From Edaphochlamys debaryana (taxonomy: Eukaryota > Chlorophyta > Chlorophyceae > Chlamydomonadales): 64,000 nt of DNA. The translations under genes were made by a program, and so were the position numbers. Each line of letters begins with the position of its first letter. Position 1 is the first letter of the stretch. The notes under the pieces are model-generated. The model had not been told where the DNA came from and made no database searches. It was given only the letters and a program-made list of their open reading frames with translations. The stretch covers positions 186,001 through 250,000 of the forward strand of contig JAEHOE010000136.1 of NCBI GenBank assembly GCA_016858145.1, in the 5' to 3' direction. Shown in pieces: positions 28,345 through 39,316 of this stretch.

Positions 28345-29582
28345 TGGGTGCGCAAGTGGCCAGGTGGAGAAGGGGGGCACGGAGAGGGTCAATGTCCGCA
28401 CCACCGCAGCACCAAAGCCCTTGCAAGCCCTGGAGCAGCAGCATGAAGACGCACCATTTCATACGCTGGCTGCTGGCTGCCTCGTGTTGCGCGGGTCCGC
28501 TCGGCCCAGGCAGCGCGCTTCCAGCCCGCTCGCCGAGCCGCTGCGCCCGCTCAGAGCGCCTAAATAATGAAGTCGAACTTAGATAGATGGCTCGCGCTGG
28601 CGCTGGTTCCGAGCCTCGAGTCAGCGGGGTCCTCTAAGAAATGGACTTGGGCTGGTGCCCGCCCTCGGGCTTAGCCCGGCCTAATGCCATTTAGACCCAC
28701 GCTTGTCAGCGATGACGTTAGAGGGACAATCAAGGTAAAGCGAGGACGTAGCAATCGTCTTGGGGCTAGTGGGGACGCGCCCGAGGTTTCCACTATTGTT
28801 CGGTATCGCTAGGTAGGGGTATGTTGAGCGTCAGGTGTAGTGGTCTAGTAATGAGAGCGCCGGGGTGGCAAGACCCTTGACACCTTGGCCCTTGCCCCGC
28901 CCATCTCCCCGCTCGATGTCCCCACGCCTTGAGCAGGGCTAGAGAATAAGGGCAGGGTGCCCCGCACGGCCTCCTCGCCTTCTCACTACTGGAGGGGTCA
29001 GCCTTCTTGGAGCCAAGCGAGCACCAACGGGGAGACTGCCTCAGGAATCCATGCCGAGGGCATGCATGGCCTACCATGGCGGGAGACCGAGCACGGCCAT
29101 TCGGGCTGTTGGAAGGGGCACTGGCCAGACGAAGTGGTCACTGATGGAGCTTGATGAAAGACTATTTTCAGCTTGTCTGGCTCAGCCCGAACGGACATGG
29201 CTTTGATGCCTCACGCCCGTATGGACTCTTGCCTCCGCAGTCGCAGCTGAGACCCAGCGCAGATAGAGCGCTAGAAAGTCGGATATGGCCCGGGGGGGGG
29301 GGTTAGCTCGCGGCGAGCCCAACGCGAGCGATTGGTGCCGCGAGGGGGGACTGGCGGGTAGGGTGCGCGGGGGTAAGGGCACGGCGCCACCCGCGTCCAA
29401 TGGCTGCAGAGCTGCGCGGGCTACAAGCGATGCTCATTGACCTCTACTCTTGCGCACCAGCAATAAACGTTTGTATCCTCAACGCTCGCTGGTCCTCCAC
29501 GCCCTTCTCGAGCTTTCGCCCATCCATCCGCGCCCCTAGCGCAGCCCCACGTAAAAAGCCGTAGCGTAGCGTGGCCTCCAGG
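28345..29582. other. Divergent intergenic region between kinase and MBOAT genes
   Basis: About 1.2 kb of lower-GC sequence lies between the 5' end of the kinase gene (minus) and the acyltransferase ATG (plus). It presumably holds both promoters and possibly the missing first kinase exon. I see no clear TATA box or coding exon. Confidence 0.5.
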
Positions 29583-32500
29583 ATGGAGGCTGCGGCTTTG
29601 GAAGTGGTGCGGCAAGTGGGGGAGGCGCTGCACCCCGTCGCCGAGGCTTTCCACTCGTCGCCCGTCGCCCAGACGCTCTATCACGCTCATGAGGTGTTCC
29701 AGGAGGTCCTCAGCGTGGATCACAACCTGATACCGCATATGGCTTGGGAGCAGCAGGCAGCCACGGCGACCGGCCTCTCGCTCTCTCAGTTCCGCTTTAC
29801 TCTGGCGCTCTTTTCCACGGTGCTTCTGGCGCCGGGTATTCGCCTTTTCCGGAGCCCAACGCGTAAGTCGTGCGTGGAAGGGTTAGAATCACCCCCTTCG
29901 CGCCTGATCTTCACGGCCGCCGCCGCGTAGTCCCCCTCACCCTTTCCGATCTACCCACGCAGTCAGGCACCTGTACGCTATCATAACGGGCGTGCTTATC
30001 ATCTACTACCCGTTTGGGTCGGGGATCATCCATGTCGCCCCGATGGCGGTGGCGGCCTACGTCGCTCTACTGCTCGTGCCCCGCTACGCTGGCGTCCTCT
30101 CGTGGTGCACGGTGTTCCCCTACCTCATATACCTGTGGGTGTTTCGTGGGTTTTGGTTTGGGTTACGTCGGACTTCGCTCCGGACGGGAGTACCGCGGAG
30201 TCGAACGCCAACCTCCCAAAAAATGCACAGGGGCCAGCCCGGGGCGACGCACCTCGCCCGACTAGCGGGAGGGCACCTGGGGTCACGGGCCTTGGACGGG
30301 CCTGCAGGATGGGGGACACTTCGTGTCGCCGCCCTCCCCGCGCCTGACAGCCCGCCTGCTCTCCGTGGTCGCTACCTGTTTACCCCTGCTTCTGCGCTGC
30401 GCACCGCAGGCACGTGGTCAACGCAAGTGGCGAATCGTGGAAGTCCGGTGACATGGACTTCACGGGTGAGTCGCTGAGGGGCCCTCCCAGGGGAGGAGCG
30501 GCAGCGCAGCTTTCCAGCCCATCGGTTACACTTGCGTAGTGTGACTGCGTCGGCTTTTGAGCGCACTACGCCAATGTCCCCGGCGGCCTGAGGCCCATGT
30601 TATGGGAACAGGCGCCCAGGGGACCAGCAAATGTCACCCGTCTCGCTGCCCCACCTGGCCATCGGCGATCGGATGCTGACCTTTATGGATACCCCTGATG
30701 TAACGCTTCCCCGCCTCCGCCGCCGCCTCCGCCTCCCTCCCCTGCCTCTTGCAGGCGGTGCCATGGTGGCTGTGCTTAAGCTCATCTCCATATGCGTGTG
30801 CCGCCAGGACAGCTTTAGGAAGAACAAGGAGGTGCGCGGGGGGCGCTCGGGAAGCAGGGGGGGGGGTCCAAATCTGGGCCAGGCCCAGTCGGCTGGACCG
30901 CTCGGACTCAGCAGCCGCCGACCCACATCGCTGGCCGATCCACATCACCAAAGCTCGGAGCCCCGTCCTGGTCGTGTATCGGGCCTTCACCTGTGCCTTC
31001 GCAGTGCCTCAGGCACTCTGGGCTCAGCGGCACCCCTCTCCGACCCCCTCGCACCCCGGCCCGGCTCCGCGCCGCCCTCCTTATCCTCCGCCTCCCGTTC
31101 AGGACTTGAACTCCTACCAGTCTGCGCACCAGCTCACGCGCTGCCCCAGCCCGCTGGAGTTCCTGTCGTACCTGGTGGGCATGGGCAACCTGCTGGCGGG
31201 GCCGTTCTTCGAGTTCAGCGACTACAAGGCCTTCATCGAGCTCAAGGGGGTGAGCGGGGGTGGGGGGCCTGGGGTGAGGGGCGTGGGTAAGGGGCGAGGG
31301 CACCGCGGTGTTGGGTGATGCACTGTACGGGGCCTGCGAAGAGGAGAGGAAGGGAGCAGGTGAGAGGAACCATGGTGGGGCTTGTGTTGGGCCGCACAGC
31401 ACCTGGAGCACAGGAGCCCCCGACCAAAACGGCACGGCTACTGTACACGTAGGCCGGCGCTAGCCCGTTTCACTGGGACACCCACCGCGCAGGCCCGCAC
31501 AACAACTTCAACCCCCGCTACCTGCACCGCGACAGCGAGCTGTTTCCCTGACGCACACGGGCCCCCTTGAGCTCCTCCCCTCCCCTCGCCCCTCTCGACC
31601 CGCCCCCACCTCCTCGGGCACCATCTGCTCCTCCAGCGCCCTCCCCCACCCATCGCCCTGCCCTCCCTCCCTCCTTCCTCCCCCCCACCCATCTCCCCCT
31701 CCCCTCCCCTCCCCTCTCCACCCGCCCCCACCGCCCCCGCCTCCGCCTCCCCCTCCGCCAGCCCTGGGACCCCAAGGCCGCGCGGCCCATGCCCTCCTCG
31801 CTCCTCCGCGGACTGGCGGCCCTGGCCGAGGGCGTCTGGCACATGGGCGTGTACCTGGGTCTCACCCTCAACGACTGGAACATGGACCACTACCACAGCG
31901 CCTGGTACTACAGGTCAGTGCCGTACGGCGCGTCGTACGGCACGGGCACGGGGAGCGGGGCACGGGTCGATCGGGCGGACACGCACACGGCGGGCCTAAT
32001 GGCACGTGGTGGTGCACGCTTACTCGCCGCTGAGGCGCTGGAGCACAGCCCTGTCGAGCGGGGGTTCTGCATGCGGTGGAAGGAAGCCAGGTGGCGCAGG
32101 AGGGGTGGGCGTTGCAGCAGGGGGGGGGCGGACCACCACCCCTGGGCCGTGGAGTCCAGCCCCGCTCCTTGCATGCTGCGGGCCTGGGGCTGGGCTTGCG
32201 GCTGTGCCTTGAAGGAGGTTATGGAGGTGGTACTCTTCTCCAGTTCACAAAAGCGCAGAGTGCACCACCTTCCTGCCCCCTCACGCTCTCCCTCCCCACA
32301 CTTTGCGCCCAACAGCCAGCCCTTCCTGATCAAGTGCGTGGCCTTCTGCGTCATCGGCCTGGTGTACCAGCTGCGGTACTACTTCACGTGGAAGATCACC
32401 GAGTCCAGCTACGCCCTGGCCGGGCTGGACTTTGTGGGGTACGACGCGGACGGCAAGCCGCAGTGGTGAGGAGCAGGGCCGCCATCGCGGCGGTTACAGG

Positions 32501-34069
32501 CACTGGGAAGGGCACGGGAGAGGGGTGTCTGGGAGCAGCGGAGATCAGGGTGAGGCAGCCCGCCGACCCAGGCGTGTGCCAGGCTGGTGGTGCGTCGCAC
32601 CATGCCTGGCGTCAGCGGTCTGCAGGAGGCTGACCTAAGCATCCGGGCTGCTTCTACCGACCGAGGCGAGGACGGAGGACTGGGGCTGGGGCCTCCTAAC
32701 CCAAACACATGCTCCGCCTCCCCCCGCCCCAGGGGCCGCTGCCGCAACTGCTCCTTCCTGGGCGTGTGGCTGGCGGACTCTGCGCGCAACGTGCCCCTCA
32801 ACTGGAACATCGCCACCGGCACCTTCCTGCGCCGGTGGGTGTGCGCCGCTGCCTTGCCGGGAGTGGGATAAGGGTTGGGACTCCGCGATGTCTCGTGCCG
32901 GGTTAATGTCAGAACCCTTTTCCTCGTCATGTCCTCCCCCGGGCCACCCCACCTGCCCTTGACCCCGCCACCGCCACCGCCCCTCTCCTCCTCTTTGCTG
33001 TCCGATTCGTCGAGCGGTTACCCCCACCTCAACCCCTCTTGCCCCCGGCCCCGTCCTTCTCCCCCCAGCTACGTCTATGAGCGTGTGGCCCCCCGCAAGG
33101 GCCGCCCCGGCTTCCAGTCGCTGCTCTTCACGCAGCTTATCAGCGCAGTGTGGCACGGGCTGTACCCCGGCTACGTCAGCTTCTTCGTGGGCACCGCCGT
33201 GTGGATCTACTTCTCGCAGGTACGGCAGTTGGTGTCATTCGGTTGTGTTACGTGGTGGTGTCAGATGAGCATCACACGAGCGAACGGCACTGGGCGGCTG
33301 GGGACGTGGGCCTGGGTCTGGTGTGCAAGGGCTGCCGAGCACGTGATGGCTGGGAGCGTGTGAGGGTCACTTGAGAAGGAGCGCTTTGTTTTGCGGACGA
33401 GCCAACACCATGAGTGTTCTCTGATAGTAGCTCCTCCACACCAACAACACTCTTTTCCGTATGGCCGGTTTACTCACGCGCATTGCCTCGACCCTCGCGA
33501 GCGTGAGCCCCCCGATGAGCCATGCCCTCCCACGTGTGCCCCCCCACGTCCGCCCGCCTGCAGATCCTGTACAAGGCGGAGGGCTACATGCCGACCGCCG
33601 TCGTCAAGTCGCTGCCGTTCAGGGCGATCAAGATCTTGTGGACGACGTTTGTACTCAACTACATGGCGGCTTCCTTCCAGGTACGGCAGAATGCAACCCC
33701 TGCCCTTTTCGCCTTACGCACTCCACAGTCCGCACGGCCCCTCACCCATTCTCCCGTCCGCCCCTCCCTCCCTCCCTTCCCCCATCCCCCCCTGCTCAGC
33801 TGCTGGACTTCGCCCCCAGCATGCGCGCCTACGCCTCCGTGGGCTACTTCCCCTTCATCGTCATGCTCGTGGTCAACGTGCTGGGCTCCTTCCTGCGGGG
33901 CAAGCGGAGCGGGGGCAAGGGCGGGGAGCGCGGGGCCAAGGGCAAGGCCGCCGGGGCCGCGGGCGAGGACTCGGGCCGCAACACGCCGGCGGTGTACTCG
34001 CAGACGCCCACGCCCAAGGTCCGGTCGGTCAGCGACCTGGCCAACGGGAACGGCGTCAAGGCGGAGTGA
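29583..34069 (+). CDS. MBOAT-family lysophospholipid acyltransferase (LPLAT/LPCAT type)
   Basis: About eleven exons encode a multi-spanning membrane acyltransferase like plant LPLAT1 and animal MBOAT1/2/5. The start ATG at 29583 opens MEAAALEVVRQ. Recognisable blocks include hydrophobic VLIIYYPFGSGIIHVAP (29963-30140), SGESWKSGDMDFTGAMV, FLSYLVGMGNLLAGPFFEF (31103-31249), a tryptophan/tyrosine-rich NDWNMDHYHSAWYY exon, QLRYYFTWKITESSYALAG, PLNWNIATGTFLRR with the conserved MBOAT Asn region, and TQLISAVWHGLYPGYVSFF (33069-33220), which carries the catalytic His. The last exon (about 33800-34069) is hydrophobic and then becomes a Lys/Arg/Gly-rich cytosolic tail ending GVKAE. The inferred reaction is acyl-CoA-dependent reacylation of lysophospholipids in the ER. 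Two introns begin GTACGGCA. Intron 2 needs the weaker donor GTTTCG at 30141 to keep phase. Confidence 0.88.
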
Positions 34070-34788
34070 GGGCATGGAGAGGGAGGGGGAGCTGGCGGAA
34101 CGGGGCGCGGAAGTGCGGGTCGCGGGCGAGGCAGGGGTGCGAGAAGTAGGGCTTCAGAGCCCGTGGGTGCACGGCCCGACGAGGGACGAGAGGTTGGGTG
34201 AGCGCTGGGGTGTCACAGCTGGGGAGGCAGAGAGGGGATTCAGCCTGCGGCACTTGCACGGGAGAGGCAGCTCCCGTTCGCCCGAGGCAGGCGGGTCAGT
34301 CGAGTATTCATGTGAGTTGAATGAGGCTGTCTCCCAACTCGGGAGTGCTCTAGGTGTGGTCCGGTGCTGAGCGGTCGCAAGAGTCATGGCTGCCGAGCGT
34401 GCCGTTGCTCGAGTTGGACACGTTGCGTTGGCACAGTTTTGGGGATGGCAAGCCGTTGGAGCGTATGCAGGAGGAGTGCACTGAGGTGTCCGCAGGCCGT
34501 GCGAGGCAAGGCGAGGCACAAGTTTTGGGGTATGAGAGCGGGCGCGAGGGAGGCGCGGAAGACGGGCGTGGAGCTCCGTTTCCGGCCTGGTCCCTACGGT
34601 TAGGGCCCGTGCTAAGGTCATCCTGCGCCATCCGGATCACAGCCATTCGGAGCGCATTCGGGGAGCGTGCGGAGTACGGCGTGGAGTACGGCGCATGAAG
34701 TACGGCATGGAGCCCGCCATCCAGATCAGAGTCAGCAACATGGCGGCTTGGGCTGGCCCATAATACCTCACAGCTGTGGTACAGAAGA
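34070..34788. other. Intergenic region 3' of the MBOAT gene
   Basis: No gene is seen. Near 34674-34710 three tacggc-type motifs occur about 12-16 bases apart, just upstream of the F-box gene. Confidence 0.4.
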
Positions 34789-36882
34789 ATGACTACCGTG
34801 TCTCAGCTGCCCGAGCTCCCCCGCGAGGTGTGGAACCACATTCTGTCAAACGTCAGCTCGCGAAAGGACCTCCATGGACCCCGACTCGCGTCCAAGCAAC
34901 TTCGTGAAGTCGTCGATGCCAACATGCGAAGCGTGCGGATCGTCCTGCAGCCCAGGAGTTCCACATTCTGGCGTCCCCTCGGCACATGGCCGAACTGCTC
35001 TCCTCGGTCACGGTGGCGTACACGCTGATGAACGCCTCGCATGAACACTTCGCTGTACAGCTGTTGCAGCCGTTCGAGGCTTCTCCGGACACTCGGTCGC
35101 GCGTGTCCGTGCTGGTTGTGGAAGAGGTGCAGAAGCCCAAACACTCGACCTTCCCGCTGCCCGCGGCCCCCCTCGCCGCGCTGCTGCGCCTGCTCCCGAG
35201 CCTGCACACCGTGCGGCTGCCCCCGGGCAGCTTCAGCAACATAGCGCCCTGCCCCGACCCCAACGGGGCGGTGCTATCTGCACTGGCAAGCCTCCCCCAC
35301 CTGCGGGACCTCACGCTGCCCAACCTGGGCGTCGCCGTCGGCGTGGGAGCGCTGGGGGCCCTGGGGCTCACGCGCCTCGTGATGCACAACGCGAGCTGGA
35401 GCAGGTTCTACAACCCCCACATTATTGAGCCCCCAGCTCTGGGGGCACTTGGCTCACTCCAAAGCCTGCGACACCTCGAGGTGAGGGCTGTGGACGGCTG
35501 GGGCAGGGGGCCAGCGCGCCGCAACCCCTGTGCCCTCACCATCCCTTTGCCTCTGCGTGCCTCATCCCCCCCCAGCTGCACGCCAACCATACCGACGACG
35601 TGACTCCCGCTGACGTCACCAACCTGATGACGTCACTGCCCTCCCTGGAGCGGCTGGCCGTTAGCGGCCTAACGGCCGGTGACGTCCTCGTTGGAGACCG
35701 TTACCTGCAGGGCACGACCCTGGAGCTGGGCCTGGATGCAGGCTTCGTCACCTCCATCTCCCTCGTCCCTACCAATCCCGAGTTCGTGTACGCCGCTTCC
35801 GTGGGTGCGCTGGCGGTCTTGGCCGCGGCTCTGCTCCCGGCCACCCGCCCCGCGCCGGCGCCCCGCATTCCGGCGCTCCGGCTATCGTGTGCGGTCACCC
35901 CAGGCTCTGTCGAGGCCGATGCGGAAACGCTGCTGCCGCTTCGGGACCTCTCGGAGCGGTGCGAGGGCGAGCAGGTGGCAGTGATAAGCTGCGCAGTCGG
36001 CAGGCGCGTGTCGGCGCAAGAGGCGGAGGATCTGGTCCGGTGGGTAGGGGTCAGGGGCAGGCTACCTCCTCTTCCTCCGCCTCAGTGAGAGTGCAAGGGA
36101 TTGGGCTACAGTTTGGCGCTGTTCGAGCGGGCAAGGCTGTCATGCCGTGCCCCGTTGCGCACTGCCTTGATCCCTGGCCCGTGTGTTCCGTGCCCGGCCC
36201 CGCAGCCTGCTAGGCAAGCCCGAACGGCTTCGATTCTGGGACGTGGTAGGAGAGCAGTTGTGGGTGCGGCTGCGGGGTCGGGACGAACCCCCGATCCTGG
36301 ACATCGGCGGCGATGCGTGGGACGCAGATGCGCAGCCGTACGCAGGCGCTGACGGCCAGGAGCAGTCAGACTGGGACCGCGCGCTGGTGCTGAGGGAAGG
36401 CGCATCCGCGGTGAGCCTCGTCGCGGCTTGTGCGTCTGGCCCCTTGGGCTCCTGCAGGCTAGGGCCGGGAGCGAACGAGGACTGGTCCCGCTCAAACGGA
36501 GGGACGGGCGAGTGGGTTAGGAAGTCCGCTCCTTGAAACGCTCCGTGCCTACCGCGGTACCCTCTCAACAAGCTTTAACCGCCACCGCTGGCGGCGCCGC
36601 CAGCCGGTCCGCATGCAGATAGCTGTGAACGACCCATGCACTAGTACCGACGATGCGCATCACATTCCAACGCCCTGCGCTCATGGCATTCCTGCAAGTT
36701 CCCCGCCTGTTTATTGCCCCCTCCTCCCCCCCCTCCGCCCCACGCAGGCGCTAGCGGCCATCTGGGCCGACCCCGGCGGCGGCAGCGAGCTGCGGCGGCT
36801 GCGGAGGATGCTGGCGCTCGATGTCCGGGGAGGGGGGGAGGAATGGGACGAGGAGGAGGAGGAGGACGAGGGCAACTGGTGA
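34789..36882 (+). CDS. F-box/LRR-like protein, with a frame break near codon 55
   Basis: The ATG at 34789 opens an F-box-like start, LPELPREVWNHILSNVSSRKDL. Leu-rich repeats follow, such as LRLLPSLHTVRLPPG, LASLPHLRDLTLPNLG, LGSLQSLRHLE and MTSLPSLERLAVSGL. Introns are visible at about 35481-35576 (GTGAGG/CAG), 36038-36207 and 36412-36747. The last exon is ALAAIWADPGGGSELRR and then an acidic end EEEEEDEGNW with TGA at 36880. The first block (frame 1) reads RIVLQP and then hits a stop at 35026. The homologous continuation QEFHILASPRHMAELLSS is in frame 3, so the frame changes at about 34940-34956 with no usable intron. This is either a one-base deletion (assembly or real) or a decaying gene. 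Substrate-receptor function in an SCF complex is inference. A related, worse-preserved copy lies at 1-653 on the other strand. Confidence 0.6.
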
Positions 36883-38336
36883 GAGGTGGGCCCGTCAGGT
36901 GAACAAGGAGGCCCACACTGGACCTTTGTCTGGGCGGACTCCAACCGCCCTGCGCCACAGTACAGGGGGCCAGGGGGCGTGGCCGGTGCTGTGACGGCGC
37001 ACCCCAGGCAGGGCGATGTGCCGATACACTGTGGATACTTTCCCTGTTATGAGGCAGACGGACACCCGTCTTAGCAGCGACCTGGGGGCGAACTACCGGG
37101 GGGTCACGGGGTGTGGTCAGGTGTGGTGTGATGAGGTGGGTGGGGTGAGGTGGCGTGTGGTGACGTGGAATGCTTGTTGTGCACAGCGGTCCTGGTGCCT
37201 GGCAGGAGGGCAACTCTGGGGGTCAGCCGGGGAACAGAGCGAGTGGGCGCGAACCTCCCCGGTCAACATGGGAGAAGGGTGGCAGGCTGGGGCGTGCGCA
37301 TGGCTGGAGGGGAAGAGGCCTGGTCGGCTGGGGCTACTGTACTTGCAGGGTGAATGAGGACGAACTTACGCGATAAGCAAGGCCAGCAAAGTACTCGCTG
37401 GGGCCATACAATGTAGTCAGGGCGATCTTGGCGGATGGGAAGAGTCAGTGCGGCTGGGCGCCCTAGGAGTCGGCTGGGGCTGGGCGTCACGGGCTGAGAC
37501 GGCATCTGATGAGACGGGATGCAGTATGACCCCAAGTGTGCAAGGTCATGGGGGGTCACGTCATCAATGCCTGCTGGTCGGGGCAGGGAAAGGGGCCGCA
37601 TTGTGAGTGGAGGCGAAGCAGCTATGCACCGTGGGCGGGGCGGGGAACCCGGGGAGTGGGGCAGGGAGCCCGAGGATTATGTTAGCTGATGGGGCGGGGG
37701 ATGGAGAAGGGTTGAGGCTGGGGCTTGGGCACGGCTGCAATCGGGAGAGACCTCGGCGATAAGGGCGACTCAAGAGGGCGGCGAGGGGCGGCGCGGAGCC
37801 AGCGGCGTGGAGGAGCACTGTGGTCGTGGCTTCCAGGTCGTGGCCGGGAGCCGGGGAAGAGGGAAGAAAAGGCACGGACCTTCGAGGTCGAGACCAGAGG
37901 TGCTAGATGGGCGTGGAGGGGCGCGGTTGACATGCGAGAGGGGGTTCGGCTGAGGCGTCGGCACGGCTGGGATGGAAGAGACCGGGGACAGGGGCGAGTC
38001 GGGAGGGGGGGGCGAGGGACAGCGCGGAGCGCGAGGTTACGGACACGGCCGTGCGCGGCGACCTGCAAGCCAACGCTCGGGACCTTCGCGCCCGCATTCT
38101 CCGGCGTACCACGAATGCATATAAGCTGATATCGGGCCCTATCTCGCTCCTCACCGCGCACAGCTGCGATGAAGCCAACCGACAAAACCGCTCGAAGTCA
38201 AGCACTCAAAGCCCCGAGCGACGCCCCCGAGCCCCACAGACCCCACACCCGACCGTTCCTAGCTACTGCGTATCCAACACCATCGATCTATTCGCATTCC
38301 CTTCTCAGACCGTGCAAACACCAACCTCACGCGAAC

Positions 38337-39316
38337 ATGGCGCGACCTGCCTTCTTCAACGCCCGGCCCTGCAACGCTTTCCTGGAGGCCTGCAGCCATG
38401 GCGTCATGCCCTGGCTGCACCGCGAGACCCCGCTGACGCGCGCAGTTGCGCTCGCCATCGATGCGCACTTCCGCCAGACCACAACGCGTCCCGCGTCGGT
38501 TCGCCCTGCTGGCTACTACGGCTGCAGCATGCTCACGGCGACCATCGCGGCGACGGCGCCCGCAACCGTGCCGGAGGAGCGCGAGACCGCCGAGACCGAG
38601 AGCCGTAGCGACGCCGTGCTCGCGGCGACGGAGGCGCTCGAGAGCTGCGCCTCATCAGGTATGCCTTCGAGACGAGCTTAAAGTCTCATATCAGGGCGGC
38701 TAGCGGTGTTTTGTGCAAGTCGCGCGCCCAAAACCATCCCGACGCATGTCGCGAACCCAACAGTGCCCCGAGCTCACCTCCCGCCCCCGCCTCGCTGCCC
38801 CTCGCAGACTGCGGCTCCGCGCCCTGCAGCCGCACCGTCAGCCGCACCAGCAGCGCACGCGGCAGCGAGAGCCTGGGCCTGAGCTGCTCGGCGGACTCGG
38901 ACACGGACGAGGCCGAGGCCGAGGCGGCCCCCCGCTCCGCCCTCTCCTCCGCCTCCCCCCACCCCCTCGCCCCCGCCGCCCCCTCCCTCGTCCCGACCGA
39001 GGCCCGCCTGCTGCTGCTCCTCCTGCAGCAGGGGGACGAGGACGTCGAGCCCGCCCCGCCCGGAGAGCCCGTCATCGCCTTCTACGCCCGGCAGGGGCGC
39101 ATCGCGGCGCACCGGCGGCGGCTGCAGGAGCGGCTGCAGGCGCTGCTGCGGGCGGTGCAGCCGGCCAGGCGCGTGGAGGGGCACGAGGTGGCAGGCGCGG
39201 CGGAGGGGCGGGCGGAGGCGTGGGCCGTGCAGCGGCGGCCGCAGCTGGAGCGGCCGGTGAGCCTTCTGACGGCGGCGCTGCGGGCGGCGGACGGCCTGCC
39301 GCGCAGCTGCTGCTGA
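38337..39316 (+). CDS. Unknown two-exon protein, copy A of duplicated pair
   Basis: Exon 1 (38337-38658) starts at an ATG after cgcgaac and encodes MARPAFFNARPCNAFLEACS and onward to ESCASS. The intron is GTATGC...CGCAG. Exon 2 (38808-39316) restores the frame with DCGSAPCSRTVSRTSS. The predicted protein is about 276 residues. The middle is Ser/Asp/Glu-rich (LSCSADSDTDEAEAEA). The C-terminal half is charged and helical: EPVIAFYARQGRIAAHRRRL, QERLQALLRAVQPARR, then SLLTAALRAADGLPRSCC. I do not recognise the family. There is no signal peptide or membrane segment. The nearest relative is copy B at 44158. The AT-richer 5' flank holds a TATA-like gcatataagc at about 38117. Confidence 0.7.

Noticed and set aside
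37770..38205. Minus-strand open frame (MSVGFIAAVRGEERD...) conserved in both duplicated segments
   Set aside because: Its conservation follows from the duplication. It lies antisense to the 5' flank and start of the duplicated gene and has no independent support.
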